A stretch of 64,000 nt of DNA from Cupriavidus necator (GTDB lineage: Bacteria; Pseudomonadota; Gammaproteobacteria; Burkholderiales; Burkholderiaceae), in contig NZ_SROX01000008.1 of NCBI RefSeq assembly GCF_013141915.1, positions 1 to 64,000 on the forward strand, in the 5' to 3' direction. The translations under genes were made by a program, and so were the position numbers. A model generated the notes under the pieces. That model was not told where the DNA came from. It made no database searches and saw only the letters and a list, made by a program, of their open reading frames with translations. This document shows, piece after piece, positions 36,753 to 45,226 of the stretch (position 1 is the first letter of the stretch; the number at the start of each line of letters is the position of its first letter).

Positions 36753-37289
36753 TTAGCCAGTGGCGGAATCGGTAGGTTCGGTCGTGAAGGCGAATCGCGC
36801 AGCGGCGCCTTCGCCCTGGCGCGATAGCACCAGGGTCGTGCCGGGCGGCAGCGCCATCTCGGCGGCGCACAGGTCGGCGCCGATCGGCAGCTGGCGGCCG
36901 CCGCGGTCGACCAGCACGCCCAGCGCCACGCGCGCGGGGCGGCCATAGTCGAACAGCTCGTTGACGGCGGCGCGGATGGTGCGGCCGGTGGCCAGCACGT
37001 CGTCGATCAGCAGGATGTTGCGGTCATCGACGGCAAATGGCAGCGTGGTCGGTTCGGCCTGGCTATGCAACCCCTTCTTGGCATAGTCGTCGCGATGGAA
37101 GGCCACGTTGATCACGCCATGCTCGGGCAACTGCAAGTCCGCGGCCAGTCGCGCAGCAATCCATGCCCCGCCGGAATGGATGCCGGCCACCGACCAGCGC
37201 GCGCGCTCGGCCTCGGGGATCAGGGCCTGGGCCTGGTCCAGCAGCTTGCGGTACAGCGACTCGGCGTCGGGAACGGAGATCTGCGTCAT
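36753..37289 (-). CDS. pyrR: PyrR pyrimidine regulatory protein / uracil phosphoribosyltransferase family
   Basis: 178-aa type I phosphoribosyltransferase. The PRPP-binding motif is [17 protein letters not shown] (about residues 91-107), with [16 protein letters not shown] near the start. PyrR proteins in Gram-positive bacteria attenuate pyr operons; in Gram-negative bacteria the role is less clear. It precedes pyrB by 89 bp; I found no obvious anti-antiterminator structure by eye. The start overlaps the ruvX stop by four bases (ATGA). Confidence 0.93.
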   Translation of the reverse strand: MTQISVPDAESLYRKLLDQAQALIPEAERARWSVAGIHSGGAWIAARLAADLQLPEHGVINVAFHRDDYAKKGLHSQAEPTTLPFAVDDRNILLIDDVLATGRTIRAAVNELFDYGRPARVALGVLVDRGGRQLPIGADLCAAEMALPPGTTLVLSRQGEGAAARFAFTTEPTDSATG

Positions 37290-37711
37290 AGCGGGAATTG
37301 GTCGAAATACTGTTGCAGGATGATGCGGGCGGCCTCGGCATCCAGTTCACCGCGGCGGGCGCCGGCCATCGACGCGGCGCGCGAGGTATAGCGCTCGTCA
37401 ACCCACTCCACCGGCAGGCCGAAGCGGCCGTTGAGCTGGTTGCCAAAGCGCCGCGCCAGCTTCATCGACGGCTGCTCGCCGCCTTCGGGGTTGACCGGCA
37501 TGCCGACGATCAGCTGCACCGGGTTCCATGCCTGGATCAGCGCCGCCACGGCCTCGAAGCGGCCTTCCACGGTGATGTTGGGGAGGATGGTCAGGGCACG
37601 CGCCTCGCGCGTGATGAAGTTGCCCAGCGCGACGCCGATCTTTTTTTCGCCGTAGTCAAATGCCAGGACCGTGCCGTCGCGGGGCAGTTCACGCCCCACG
37701 GCATCAGGCAT
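37286..37711 (-). CDS. ruvX: RuvX/YqgF-type Holliday-junction resolvase-like nuclease
   Basis: 141-aa RNase H-fold protein. [15 protein letters not shown] carries the first catalytic Asp; VGMPVNPEG and the [13 protein letters not shown] segment carry the remaining conserved acidic residues, and the C-terminal [14 protein letters not shown] is typical. In E. coli YqgF acts in 16S rRNA 5'-end maturation. ATG 37711 was chosen by homology; it overlaps yqgE by 8 bp and is coupled to pyrR downstream. Confidence 0.94.
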   Translation of the reverse strand: MPDAVGRELPRDGTVLAFDYGEKKIGVALGNFITREARALTILPNITVEGRFEAVAALIQAWNPVQLIVGMPVNPEGGEQPSMKLARRFGNQLNGRFGLPVEWVDERYTSRAASMAGARRGELDAEAARIILQQYFDQFPL

Positions 37712-38276
37712 GCCCGGCCTCGCCGGACAGCATGGTGAAGTCGATGCCGAGCAGCCGGATGGCGGCGGCAAAGCGCTCGTCGGGCGGGACGCTGAAGATG
37801 ATCTCGGGATCGGCCTGGACGGTGAGCCAGCCGTTGCGGCTGAGTTCTTCCTCCAGCTGGCCGGCGCCCCAGCCGGAATAGCCCAGCGTCAGCAGGAAGC
37901 GGTGCGGCCCGCTGCCGTTGGCCACGGCCTCCAGCACGTCCTTGGAGGTGGTCATCTCGAGCCCGCCGGGCACGGCCAGCGACGAGACATAGACACCCAC
38001 CGGGTCGTGCAGCACGAAGCCGCGCTCGGTCTGCACCGGGCCGCCGAAATAGACCGGCTGGTGCGCCACGGGCTGGATCTCGAGCTTGAGGTCGATCTTG
38101 TCGAACAGCGTGGCCATGTCGATGTCGATGGGCCGGTTGATCACCAGCCCCAGCGCGCCACGCTCATTGTGTTCGCAGAGATAGACGACGGAACCCGAAA
38201 AGGTCGGATCGGCCATGCCGGGCATGGCAATCAGGAACTGATTGGTCAGATTGATGGGTGCTTCGGGCTTCGCCAT
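37704..38276 (-). CDS. YqgE/AlgH family protein
   Basis: 190-aa UPF0301 protein. [18 protein letters not shown] opens the fold; [18 protein letters not shown] and [14 protein letters not shown] stretches, then [14 protein letters not shown], are the hallmark blocks. Named after AlgH, proposed as an alginate regulator in Pseudomonas, but the biochemical role is unresolved. It is usually next to yqgF, as here (8-bp overlap). ATG 38276 was chosen; ATG 38285 is also possible. Confidence 0.93.
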   Translation of the reverse strand: MAKPEAPINLTNQFLIAMPGMADPTFSGSVVYLCEHNERGALGLVINRPIDIDMATLFDKIDLKLEIQPVAHQPVYFGGPVQTERGFVLHDPVGVYVSSLAVPGGLEMTTSKDVLEAVANGSGPHRFLLTLGYSGWGAGQLEEELSRNGWLTVQADPEIIFSVPPDERFAAAIRLLGIDFTMLSGEAGHA

Positions 38277-38378
38277 GCCTTGCATTTTATCAAATCGCCG
38301 GGGGTCTTCCGGAAAAGATTGGCGTGCGTTCCAGTGCAGCAATGGGCGCTCCGCCATCCGCCGCCGCCGCGGCGAGGC

Positions 38379-39086
38379 TTAGGCCTTGCTAGTCAGCGCG
38401 GCCAGTTCGTCCGCCGTCAGCCAGCGCCACTCGCCTTCGGCCAGTGCCGGATCGAGCTGCAGGCTGCCGATGGCGCTGCGGTGCAGCGCGTCGACGTGGT
38501 TGCCCGCGGCCGCGACCATGCGCTTGACCTGGTGGTACTTGCCTTGCACCAGGGTTAGCCGCAGGCTGCGTTCGCCGGTGATCTCGCAGGCTTCCGCCGC
38601 GATCGGCGCCGGTTCGTCCAGCAGTTGCACGCCGCTGCGCAGCGCCTGCGCCTGCTCTGGCGTGACCGGCTCGGCAGTGGTCACTTCATAGACCTTGGGC
38701 ACCTTGCGCTTGGGCGAGGTCTGGGCATGGATGAACTGGCCATCGTCGGTCAGCAGCAGCAGGCCGGTGGTGTCGTGGTCCAGCCGCCCCACCGCCTGCA
38801 CCTCGCGCTGGCGCAGCGGCACCGGCAGCAGGTTGTAGACGCTGGGGTGATGGCGCGGGCGCTGCGAGCACTCATAGCCGGTGGGCTTGTTCAGCATCAG
38901 GTAGGCCTTGGTGCAAGCCAGCCATGCCTCGCCGTCGACAGTCAGGCGCAGGCCATCCACGTCGAATTGCGCGCGCGGGTCTTCACACAGTTCGCCGTTG
39001 ACCTCGACCAGCCCGGCAGCGATCAGGTCGCCGCAGTAGCGGCGCGTGCCAAAGCCCTGGGATTGGAGAATGCGGTCGAGAGTCAT
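38379..39086 (-). CDS. rsuA: 16S rRNA pseudouridine(516) synthase
   Basis: 235-aa RsuA-family enzyme. The N-terminal S4 RNA-binding domain (DRILQSQGFGTRRYCGDLIAA) precedes the catalytic domain with VGRLDHDTTGLLLLTDDG, where the Asp of RLDxxTxG is the nucleophile. QGKYHQVKRM and HRSAIGSLQL complete the family pattern. ATG 39086 gives the S4 domain at residue 3, with AAGAAG upstream. It is divergent from the photolyase gene and lies 102 bp upstream of yqgE on the same strand. Confidence 0.93.
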   Translation of the reverse strand: MTLDRILQSQGFGTRRYCGDLIAAGLVEVNGELCEDPRAQFDVDGLRLTVDGEAWLACTKAYLMLNKPTGYECSQRPRHHPSVYNLLPVPLRQREVQAVGRLDHDTTGLLLLTDDGQFIHAQTSPKRKVPKVYEVTTAEPVTPEQAQALRSGVQLLDEPAPIAAEACEITGERSLRLTLVQGKYHQVKRMVAAAGNHVDALHRSAIGSLQLDPALAEGEWRWLTADELAALTSKA

Positions 39087-39225
39087 GGTGCTTCTTTTGT
39101 GGGTGGTGTCGGGACATACGGCCGGCGGCATGCCGGCCGGGTACCGCTATGTTAGGGTATCGGCGCGATCGGCCCGGCTTTCCACACTTTCGGCTTCGGC
39201 AAACCAGTCAGACAGGCACGCGAAC

Positions 39226-40788
39226 ATGCAGGCAGCAGGCAACCCCGCTACATCCCGGCCACCGTACCGGATCGGCAAGACCTTTGCGCGGGGGCTGGTC
39301 TGGTTCCGGCGCGACCTGCGCGCCACCGACCACGCGGCGCTGCATTATGCCCTCAGGCACTGCGCACAGGTGTCGTGTGTGTTCGTGTTCGACCGCGACA
39401 TCCTCGATCCGCTACTGGTTCGCGGGCTGCAGGCCGACCGGCGGGTCGAGTTCATCCGCCAATCGCTGCTGGAGCTGGCGCAGGCGCTGGGCGGGGCCGG
39501 CGGCGGCCTGATCGTGCTGCACGACCGCGCGCAGACCGCCATCCCGCTGCTGGCACGCAAACTGGAAGCCGAGGCGGTCTTCGCCAACCACGATTACGAG
39601 CCCGCCGCCAACGCACGCGACGAAGCGGTGCGCCAGGCGCTGACGGCGCAGGCCTGCGCGCTCTTTACCTTCAAGGATCGGGCAGTCTTCGAGCGCGACG
39701 AGATCCTGAACGGCCAGGGCAGGCCATTCGCGGTGTTCACCCCGTACAAGAATGCCTGGCTCAGGACCGTACAGCCGTTCGACCTGCGTCCTTATCCTGT
39801 CGACCCGTACCTGCCGGCGCTGGCGCCTGTACCCGCGGCGTACAGCCAGCCGGTTCCGACGCTCGAACAGCTGGGCTTTCGCGCCAGCAACCTCGCCGAG
39901 ATTGCGATGCCCGCCGGCGCCTCCGGTGCGCAGGCGCTGTTCGACGAGTTCACCGGGCGCATGGGTGACTACGGCCGCCGCCGCGACTACCCTGCCCTGC
40001 GCGGCCCCAGTTACCTGTCGGTGCACCTGCGCTTCGGCACCATCTCGATCCGCACGCTGGCGCGCGCCGCGCACGAGACCATGCTGCGCGGCGGCGCCGA
40101 CAGCGCCGGCGCCGCGGTGTGGCTGTCGGAGCTGATCTGGCGCGATTTCTACTTCATGATCCTGCACCACCATCCACGCGTGGCGGCGGGCGCGGCGTTC
40201 CACCCGGCCTACGACGCGATCCGCTGGCAGGATGGCGACACTGGCGAGCGCTATTTCCGCGCCTGGTGCGACGCCGCCACCGGCTACCCGCTGATCGACG
40301 CGGCGATGCTGCAGATCCGGCAGAGCGGCTATATGCACAACCGCCTGCGCATGGTCACCGCGAGCTTCCTGGTCAAGGATCTTGGCGTCGACTGGCGCCG
40401 CGGCGAGCAGTACTTTGCCGACCAGCTCAATGACTTCGACCTGGCCGCCAACAACGGCGGCTGGCAATGGGCCGCATCCACCGGCTGCGATGCGCAGCCG
40501 TGGTTCCGCATCTTCAATCCGGTGACGCAATCGCAGAAGTTTGATCCGCAGGGCCGCTTTATCCGCAAATACCTGCCGCAACTGGCGGCCTTGCCGGACA
40601 AGTACCTGCATGCGCCGTGGACCGCGCCCGAGTCGGTACTGGCCGATGCGCGCGTACGCCTGGGCGACAACTACCCGCGCCCGCTGGTGCAGCACGACGT
40701 TGCGCGCCAGCAAACGCTGCGGCGCTATGAGGTGGTGAGGCGTGCCGACAGCGCGCAGGTTGCCGGCACGGATACTGAACCCGCCTGA
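39226..40788 (+). CDS. phrB: Deoxyribodipyrimidine photolyase (class I CPD)
   Basis: 520-aa flavoprotein that repairs UV-induced cyclobutane dimers with light. A 25-residue N-terminal extension precedes GLVWFRRDLRATDHAALHY, the start of the antenna-binding domain. The FAD-binding domain contains WLSELIWRDFYFMIL, SGYMHNRLRM, LNDFDLAANNGGWQWAASTG and FNPVTQSQKFDPQG. The Trp residues of the electron-transfer chain appear in place. ATG 39226 was picked because no homology lies upstream. Convergent with hemY, sharing a 9-bp hairpin over both stop codons. Confidence 0.95.
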   Translation: MQAAGNPATSRPPYRIGKTFARGLVWFRRDLRATDHAALHYALRHCAQVSCVFVFDRDILDPLLVRGLQADRRVEFIRQSLLELAQALGGAGGGLIVLHDRAQTAIPLLARKLEAEAVFANHDYEPAANARDEAVRQALTAQACALFTFKDRAVFERDEILNGQGRPFAVFTPYKNAWLRTVQPFDLRPYPVDPYLPALAPVPAAYSQPVPTLEQLGFRASNLAEIAMPAGASGAQALFDEFTGRMGDYGRRRDYPALRGPSYLSVHLRFGTISIRTLARAAHETMLRGGADSAGAAVWLSELIWRDFYFMILHHHPRVAAGAAFHPAYDAIRWQDGDTGERYFRAWCDAATGYPLIDAAMLQIRQSGYMHNRLRMVTASFLVKDLGVDWRRGEQYFADQLNDFDLAANNGGWQWAASTGCDAQPWFRIFNPVTQSQKFDPQGRFIRKYLPQLAALPDKYLHAPWTAPESVLADARVRLGDNYPRPLVQHDVARQQTLRRYEVVRRADSAQVAGTDTEPA

Positions 40789-40800
40789 GGCGCGGGTTCA
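40776..40800. terminator. Hairpin over the convergent phrB and hemY stops
   Basis: Perfect 9-bp arms TGAACCCGC (40776-40784) and GCGGGTTCA (40792-40800) with a 7-nt loop containing the phrB stop codon; the hemY stop is inside the right arm. It is symmetric, so it could act on both transcripts, but no T-run follows on either side. Confidence 0.45.
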
Positions 40801-41988
40801 GGCGGCCAGCATCGCGCTTTCCCGATAGTGCCGCTGCGCGTCCTCGAAGCGTTCGGTTTCCTCGAACAGCCGCGCCAGCGCCAGGTGCGTGCGCACGCGC
40901 AGGCGGCGCTGCTGGTCGGGATCGGCATATTTCAGCGCGCGCTCGAAGCTGGATTGCGCCTTGCCCCACAGCTTCTCGCCCAGGCACAGCACGCCCAGCG
41001 TGTAGTAGAGGTCGGCGTCGGCGGGATGCGCGGCCAGCCATTTCTCGGCTTGCTGGATTTGCGGCAGGGCGTGGCCCGGCACGGCGCAATCGGCATAGCG
41101 CAGCACCAGCCGGCTGTCCCAGTTGACCTTGAGCGCGTCTTCGATGATGCGGCGGGCCTCGTTCTGCCGGCCGAGTGCAGCGAAATAGCGCGCCGCCGGT
41201 TCGGCGATGCGGGTGGCGCGGCGCTCGTCGGCGGACAATGAGCGCCAGAACTCGGACAGCGCGTCGGCATCGTGGCGGCGCTCCTCCAGCATGGCCTCGA
41301 CCGCCATCTGCTTGAGCCGCAGCGCGAGCACCGGATGCAGTGCGTTGCGCTTCTCCAGCGAGCGCGCCAGGCGCAGCACTTCGGCCCAGTTCTTCAGGTG
41401 CTGGTGCGCGCGCAGCGCGATGCGCTGCACGTGGATCTGGCGCGCGCCCTGCGACTGCAGCTGCGCGATGGTTTCCAGCGCGCCGTCGGCGTCGCGGGCG
41501 TCGACCAGCAGTTCGGCCATCGACACCAACCGCGCCTGCTCGCGCTCGGGGTCGGTCACCTGCGCCATCCACGCATCGCGCCGACCGGTTTCCTGCATGC
41601 GGTGGGCGGCGCGCGCGCCGATCAGCGCGGCGGTCTGGGACTGGTCGTCCCATGACTGGGCTTCGCGCGCGGCGCGCTCGGCCCGGGCGAAACGGCCCGC
41701 GAACAGGTTTTCGATCGACTCGCGCAGTGCCGCCTGGGCCTTGCTCATGCGGCTGCGCTCGCGGTAGGCGGCGGCGCGGCGCGGCATCTCGGCCAGATGG
41801 CGGATGGTGGACATCACCGTCCACACCACGAAGAAGATCAGCAGCAGCAAGGCCAGCGCGAGGTTCAGCGACAGCTCGACGCGGTACGGCGGATAGAACA
41901 GCACCACATTGCTGTGGTTGAACTGCGTGAACAGGGCCAGCCCGACGGCGCCGCCAAACAGGACCGCAACCCAGAACAGAAGGCGCAT
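40798..41988 (-). CDS. hemY: HemY, heme-biosynthesis-associated TPR membrane protein
   Basis: 396 aa. Two N-terminal membrane helices (LLFWVAVLFGGAVGLALF and NLALALLLLIFFVVWTVM) are followed by a cytoplasmic or periplasmic array of TPR helices, including DADLYYTLGVLCLGEKLWGK and the ALKYADPDQQRRLRVRTHLA stretch. This is the E. coli-type HemY, not the Gram-positive protoporphyrinogen oxidase of the same name. Its role in heme synthesis is not defined, though it is found with hemCDX. It starts 4 bp after hemDX. Confidence 0.92.
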   Translation of the reverse strand: MRLLFWVAVLFGGAVGLALFTQFNHSNVVLFYPPYRVELSLNLALALLLLIFFVVWTVMSTIRHLAEMPRRAAAYRERSRMSKAQAALRESIENLFAGRFARAERAAREAQSWDDQSQTAALIGARAAHRMQETGRRDAWMAQVTDPEREQARLVSMAELLVDARDADGALETIAQLQSQGARQIHVQRIALRAHQHLKNWAEVLRLARSLEKRNALHPVLALRLKQMAVEAMLEERRHDADALSEFWRSLSADERRATRIAEPAARYFAALGRQNEARRIIEDALKVNWDSRLVLRYADCAVPGHALPQIQQAEKWLAAHPADADLYYTLGVLCLGEKLWGKAQSSFERALKYADPDQQRRLRVRTHLALARLFEETERFEDAQRHYRESAMLAA

Positions 41989-41992
41989 GGGC

Positions 41993-44128
41993 TTACTCCT
42001 TCTTCAGGGCTTGCAGCGCGCCCAGGCTTTCGGACATGGTCGGCAGCTGCACCGTGACCGCGCCGGCCTGCGCCTGCCGCAGCAGCGTCAGCACGCCCTG
42101 CACGCGGCGCGACTTGGTATCGAAATAGCGGCCGATCATTGCCTGCGCGGCGGCCAGGTCGTTGCGGAACACGGGCTCGTTGCGCGACAGCAGCGCCAGG
42201 CGCGCATTGAGCAGGCGCAGCTTGACGTTCTCGCGCAGGAACCAGCCCTGGTCGCCCGACAGCAGCAGTGCCTCGGCATCGTCAACCTTGCGGATGCGGA
42301 TCACCTGCGCCAGTTCTTCGCGCAGGTAGTCCCAGAAGCGGGTAAACCAGCCCGGACCGGTGCCATTGGCGGCGGCCGGCGCGCTGGCGCCATTGACACC
42401 ATTTGCGGCGGCACCCTTGCGCGCATCGGCCTCGCTGCGCTCCAGCATGCGTTCGCTGGACAGCAGCGGCAGCGCGTCGACCTGGTTGATGGCTTCGTCC
42501 AGCTTGATCGCGGCGCCGGTCAGGTCGGTGTCGGGCACGGCCTTCATGCGCGCCACATCGCGGGCGATGGCGCGGCGCAGCAGGTTGTATTGCGGCTTGT
42601 CGGCGCGCGCCAGGCGCGCGTCGGCGCTTTGCAGCGCGGCCAGCGCGACCTGCACGTTGCCAGTCAGCTGCAGCTGCTGGCCGGCGCTGGTCAGCAACTG
42701 CTGGATCTCGGCGATTTCCCAGTCGTCGCGGTTGCGCATCAGGTCCTGGTAGACCTGTTCCAGCGCCACCTGCTTGTCGCGGGTCTCGCCGACCTGGTTC
42801 TCCAGGGCCCCGACCTTGGCTTGCAGTTCCTTGACGGTGTCCTGCGCGTTGCGCGTCAGCACGCGCGATTCCTGCACCAGCGCGTCGTTGCTTTGCTGGC
42901 GGCGCGCCAGCTCGCCGGTGAGGTGGTCGACGCGCTGCTGCAGCCACCAGAAGCCGCCGGCGGTCGCCACCACCAGCACGGCAACCAGCGCCCATAGCGC
43001 CGCGGAGCGGCGTGCGGCCGGACGGCCGGCACCGGCATTGCCGGCGCCATGAGGCGGCGCGGACTGCGCCGAGTGCGCCGGGTGGGCAGAGGCCGCGCCA
43101 GGCGGCATGGCGGGGGAGGACGTGGTTTCTTGCGTCACGCGTTCGACCTTCGTTGACGTTGCAGGAACTGCGGCAGGCGGGCTGACGGCCGGCGGCACCG
43201 TGGCCTGGGGCGGCGCGGCGGGCGCCAGGCCGGACGGCGCCGGCGTGCTCGATGGCGCGGGGCCGGCATGCCCGTCGGCCCACTGCAGGCAGGCTGCCAG
43301 CAGGCCGGCATCGCCGGGCGCGGCGCGCTGGATATGGGCAAAGCCCAGCGCCAGCGCCTGTTCGGCGATTCTCGCATGCGGTGCGATGCACTGCACCTGC
43401 CGCAGCGAAGCGTCTTCCTGGGGCGACAGATGCTGGCGCGCGAGCACGTCGAGGTTGCGCACCGCCTCGGAACTGGTTAGCAGCCAGGCGTGCGGCGCGG
43501 CGCCGGGACGCAGGTTGTCGCGCACCGCCTGCCATTGCATGGCGGTGGGTTCGGGCAGCGTGCGCTGGTAAGCCTCGACCGCTTCGACGCGGGCGCCGGC
43601 CTCGCGCAGGCGGTCGCCCAGCCAGTCGCGGCCGCCGTTGCCGCGGATGATCAGCACCGGCTTGCCGGCCAGCGCGGCGGGATCGAGCTGCGCCCACAGG
43701 GCTTCGGAGTCGAAGCGCAGCGCCTCGGCATCCGGGCCCGGCTCGTCATGGCCTGGCCCGTTGGCGTTGGCGCCCGCGGGCGCGATCACGCGATACGCCG
43801 GTGCGGCGATGCCACGCTCGGCCAGCGCAGCAACGCTGGCCGGCCCGACCACCGCCACCGCGACCGGCGCTGGCCAGCGGGCCACGGCCATGCCTTGCAC
43901 GCTGGCCAGCGCCTCCAGGGCAAAGGCAATCGCATTGGGACTGACAAAGACCACCAGCGCAAATGTCTCCAGCCGCGCCAGCGCCGCGCGCAGCGGCGCG
44001 TCGTCAGCGGCCGGGCCGATCGCCAGCAGCGGGAAGCTGAGTACATCCAGACCGGCGCCCTGCAGGGCCTCGGTCAGTTGCCGGGACTGCCCGGCGGGTC
44101 GTGTCACAACGACGGTCGGGCGGGGCAT
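41993..44128 (-). CDS. hemDX: Fused uroporphyrinogen-III synthase / HemX
   Basis: 711-aa two-part protein. Residues 1-275 are HemD (VVVTRPAGQSRQLTEALQ, FVSPNAIAFALEAL, LIIRGNGGRDWLGDRLREAG, WLLTSSEAVRNL), which closes hydroxymethylbilane to uroporphyrinogen III. A Pro/Ala/Ser-rich linker spans about 290-370, a membrane helix about 376-396 (ALWALVAVLVVATAGGFWWL), then a coiled coil (about 400-460) and the HemX domain to the C-terminus. HemX has no proven enzymatic role. The fusion tethers the enzyme to the membrane next to HemY. The gene starts 9 bp after hemC, so HemC product could pass directly to HemD. Confidence 0.93.
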   Translation of the reverse strand: MPRPTVVVTRPAGQSRQLTEALQGAGLDVLSFPLLAIGPAADDAPLRAALARLETFALVVFVSPNAIAFALEALASVQGMAVARWPAPVAVAVVGPASVAALAERGIAAPAYRVIAPAGANANGPGHDEPGPDAEALRFDSEALWAQLDPAALAGKPVLIIRGNGGRDWLGDRLREAGARVEAVEAYQRTLPEPTAMQWQAVRDNLRPGAAPHAWLLTSSEAVRNLDVLARQHLSPQEDASLRQVQCIAPHARIAEQALALGFAHIQRAAPGDAGLLAACLQWADGHAGPAPSSTPAPSGLAPAAPPQATVPPAVSPPAAVPATSTKVERVTQETTSSPAMPPGAASAHPAHSAQSAPPHGAGNAGAGRPAARRSAALWALVAVLVVATAGGFWWLQQRVDHLTGELARRQQSNDALVQESRVLTRNAQDTVKELQAKVGALENQVGETRDKQVALEQVYQDLMRNRDDWEIAEIQQLLTSAGQQLQLTGNVQVALAALQSADARLARADKPQYNLLRRAIARDVARMKAVPDTDLTGAAIKLDEAINQVDALPLLSSERMLERSEADARKGAAANGVNGASAPAAANGTGPGWFTRFWDYLREELAQVIRIRKVDDAEALLLSGDQGWFLRENVKLRLLNARLALLSRNEPVFRNDLAAAQAMIGRYFDTKSRRVQGVLTLLRQAQAGAVTVQLPTMSESLGALQALKKE

Positions 44129-44137
44129 CGGGCAGCC

Positions 44138-45151
44138 TCAGGCGGGAGCTTGGGAAGCGGCGGGATCGCCGGGATCGGCCAGCGCGGCCAGGATCGACTC
44201 GGCCCCCTGGGCCAGAAGATCGCGCGCGCAGGCCTGGCCCAGCGCTTCCGCGGCGGCCAGGTCGGCCGCCGGCCCGGCTGCAGCGGCGCGGATGGCACGG
44301 GTGCCGTCGGGCAGTGCGACAAAGGCCTCCAGCTTCAACTGGTCGCCGTCCCAGCGCGCATGGGCCGCCAGCGGGACCTGGCACGAGCCGCCCAGCCGGC
44401 GCGACACGGCGCGCTCGGCGGTGACGGCCAGCGCGGTCGGCTGGTGGTTCAGCGGCGCCAGCCATTCCGCCAGTTCCGGGCGGCCGGCCAGGGTTTCGAT
44501 GCCCAGCGCGCCCTGCCCCGCGGCCGGCAGCGATACCTCGACCGGGATCAACGCGCGGATGCGGTCAGCCAGGCCAAGCCGCTTGAGGCCCGCGGCAGCC
44601 AGGATGATGGCGCCATATTCGCCGCGATCGAGCTTGCCCAGCCGGGTGTCGAGGTTGCCGCGCAGCGGCTTGATCACCAAATGCGGGTAGCGGCTGCGCA
44701 ACGCTGCTTCGCGGCGCAGGCTGGAAGTGCCGACCACAGTGCCAGGCGGCATCTCGTCCAGCGATGCATAAGTGGAAGACACCAGCGCGTCGCGCGGATC
44801 CTCGCGTTCCATCACCGCGGCGAGCGCGAAGCCCGGGGGCAGCTCCATCGGCACATCCTTGAGCGAATGCACCGCGAGGTCGGCCCGGCCTTCGTCCATC
44901 GCGAACTCCAGTTCTTTGACAAACAGACCCTTGCCGCCGACTTTGGACAGCGTACGGTCTAGAATCTGGTCTCCGCGCGTGGTCATGCCAAGAATGGACA
45001 CGTCGCACGCGGGATAGTATTGTTGCAATGCAGCACGCACATGTTCTGCCTGCCACAGGGCCAGACGGCTTTCCCGGGAGGCAATGACGAGCTTTTGCGG
45101 AAGGTTGCGAGACACGACAGCGGTAGAGGAAGACGGGGTGGCGGACGACAT
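44138..45151 (-). CDS. hemC: Porphobilinogen deaminase (hydroxymethylbilane synthase)
   Basis: 337-aa cytosolic enzyme that polymerises four porphobilinogens on a dipyrromethane cofactor. The cofactor Cys is in [15 protein letters not shown] (about residue 265). [52 protein letters not shown] and [12 protein letters not shown] are diagnostic. First of the hemC–hemDX–hemY operon; divergent from ppc across only 75 bp. Confidence 0.97.
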   Translation of the reverse strand: MSSATPSSSTAVVSRNLPQKLVIASRESRLALWQAEHVRAALQQYYPACDVSILGMTTRGDQILDRTLSKVGGKGLFVKELEFAMDEGRADLAVHSLKDVPMELPPGFALAAVMEREDPRDALVSSTYASLDEMPPGTVVGTSSLRREAALRSRYPHLVIKPLRGNLDTRLGKLDRGEYGAIILAAAGLKRLGLADRIRALIPVEVSLPAAGQGALGIETLAGRPELAEWLAPLNHQPTALAVTAERAVSRRLGGSCQVPLAAHARWDGDQLKLEAFVALPDGTRAIRAAAAGPAADLAAAEALGQACARDLLAQGAESILAALADPGDPAASQAPA

Positions 45152-45226
45152 GCGCCAATGGTAGCACGCGCCCCAAGGGCCCCTCCCGCACCATTAGATA
45201 AGCTTAGAGAAGCAAGAGGAGATTGC

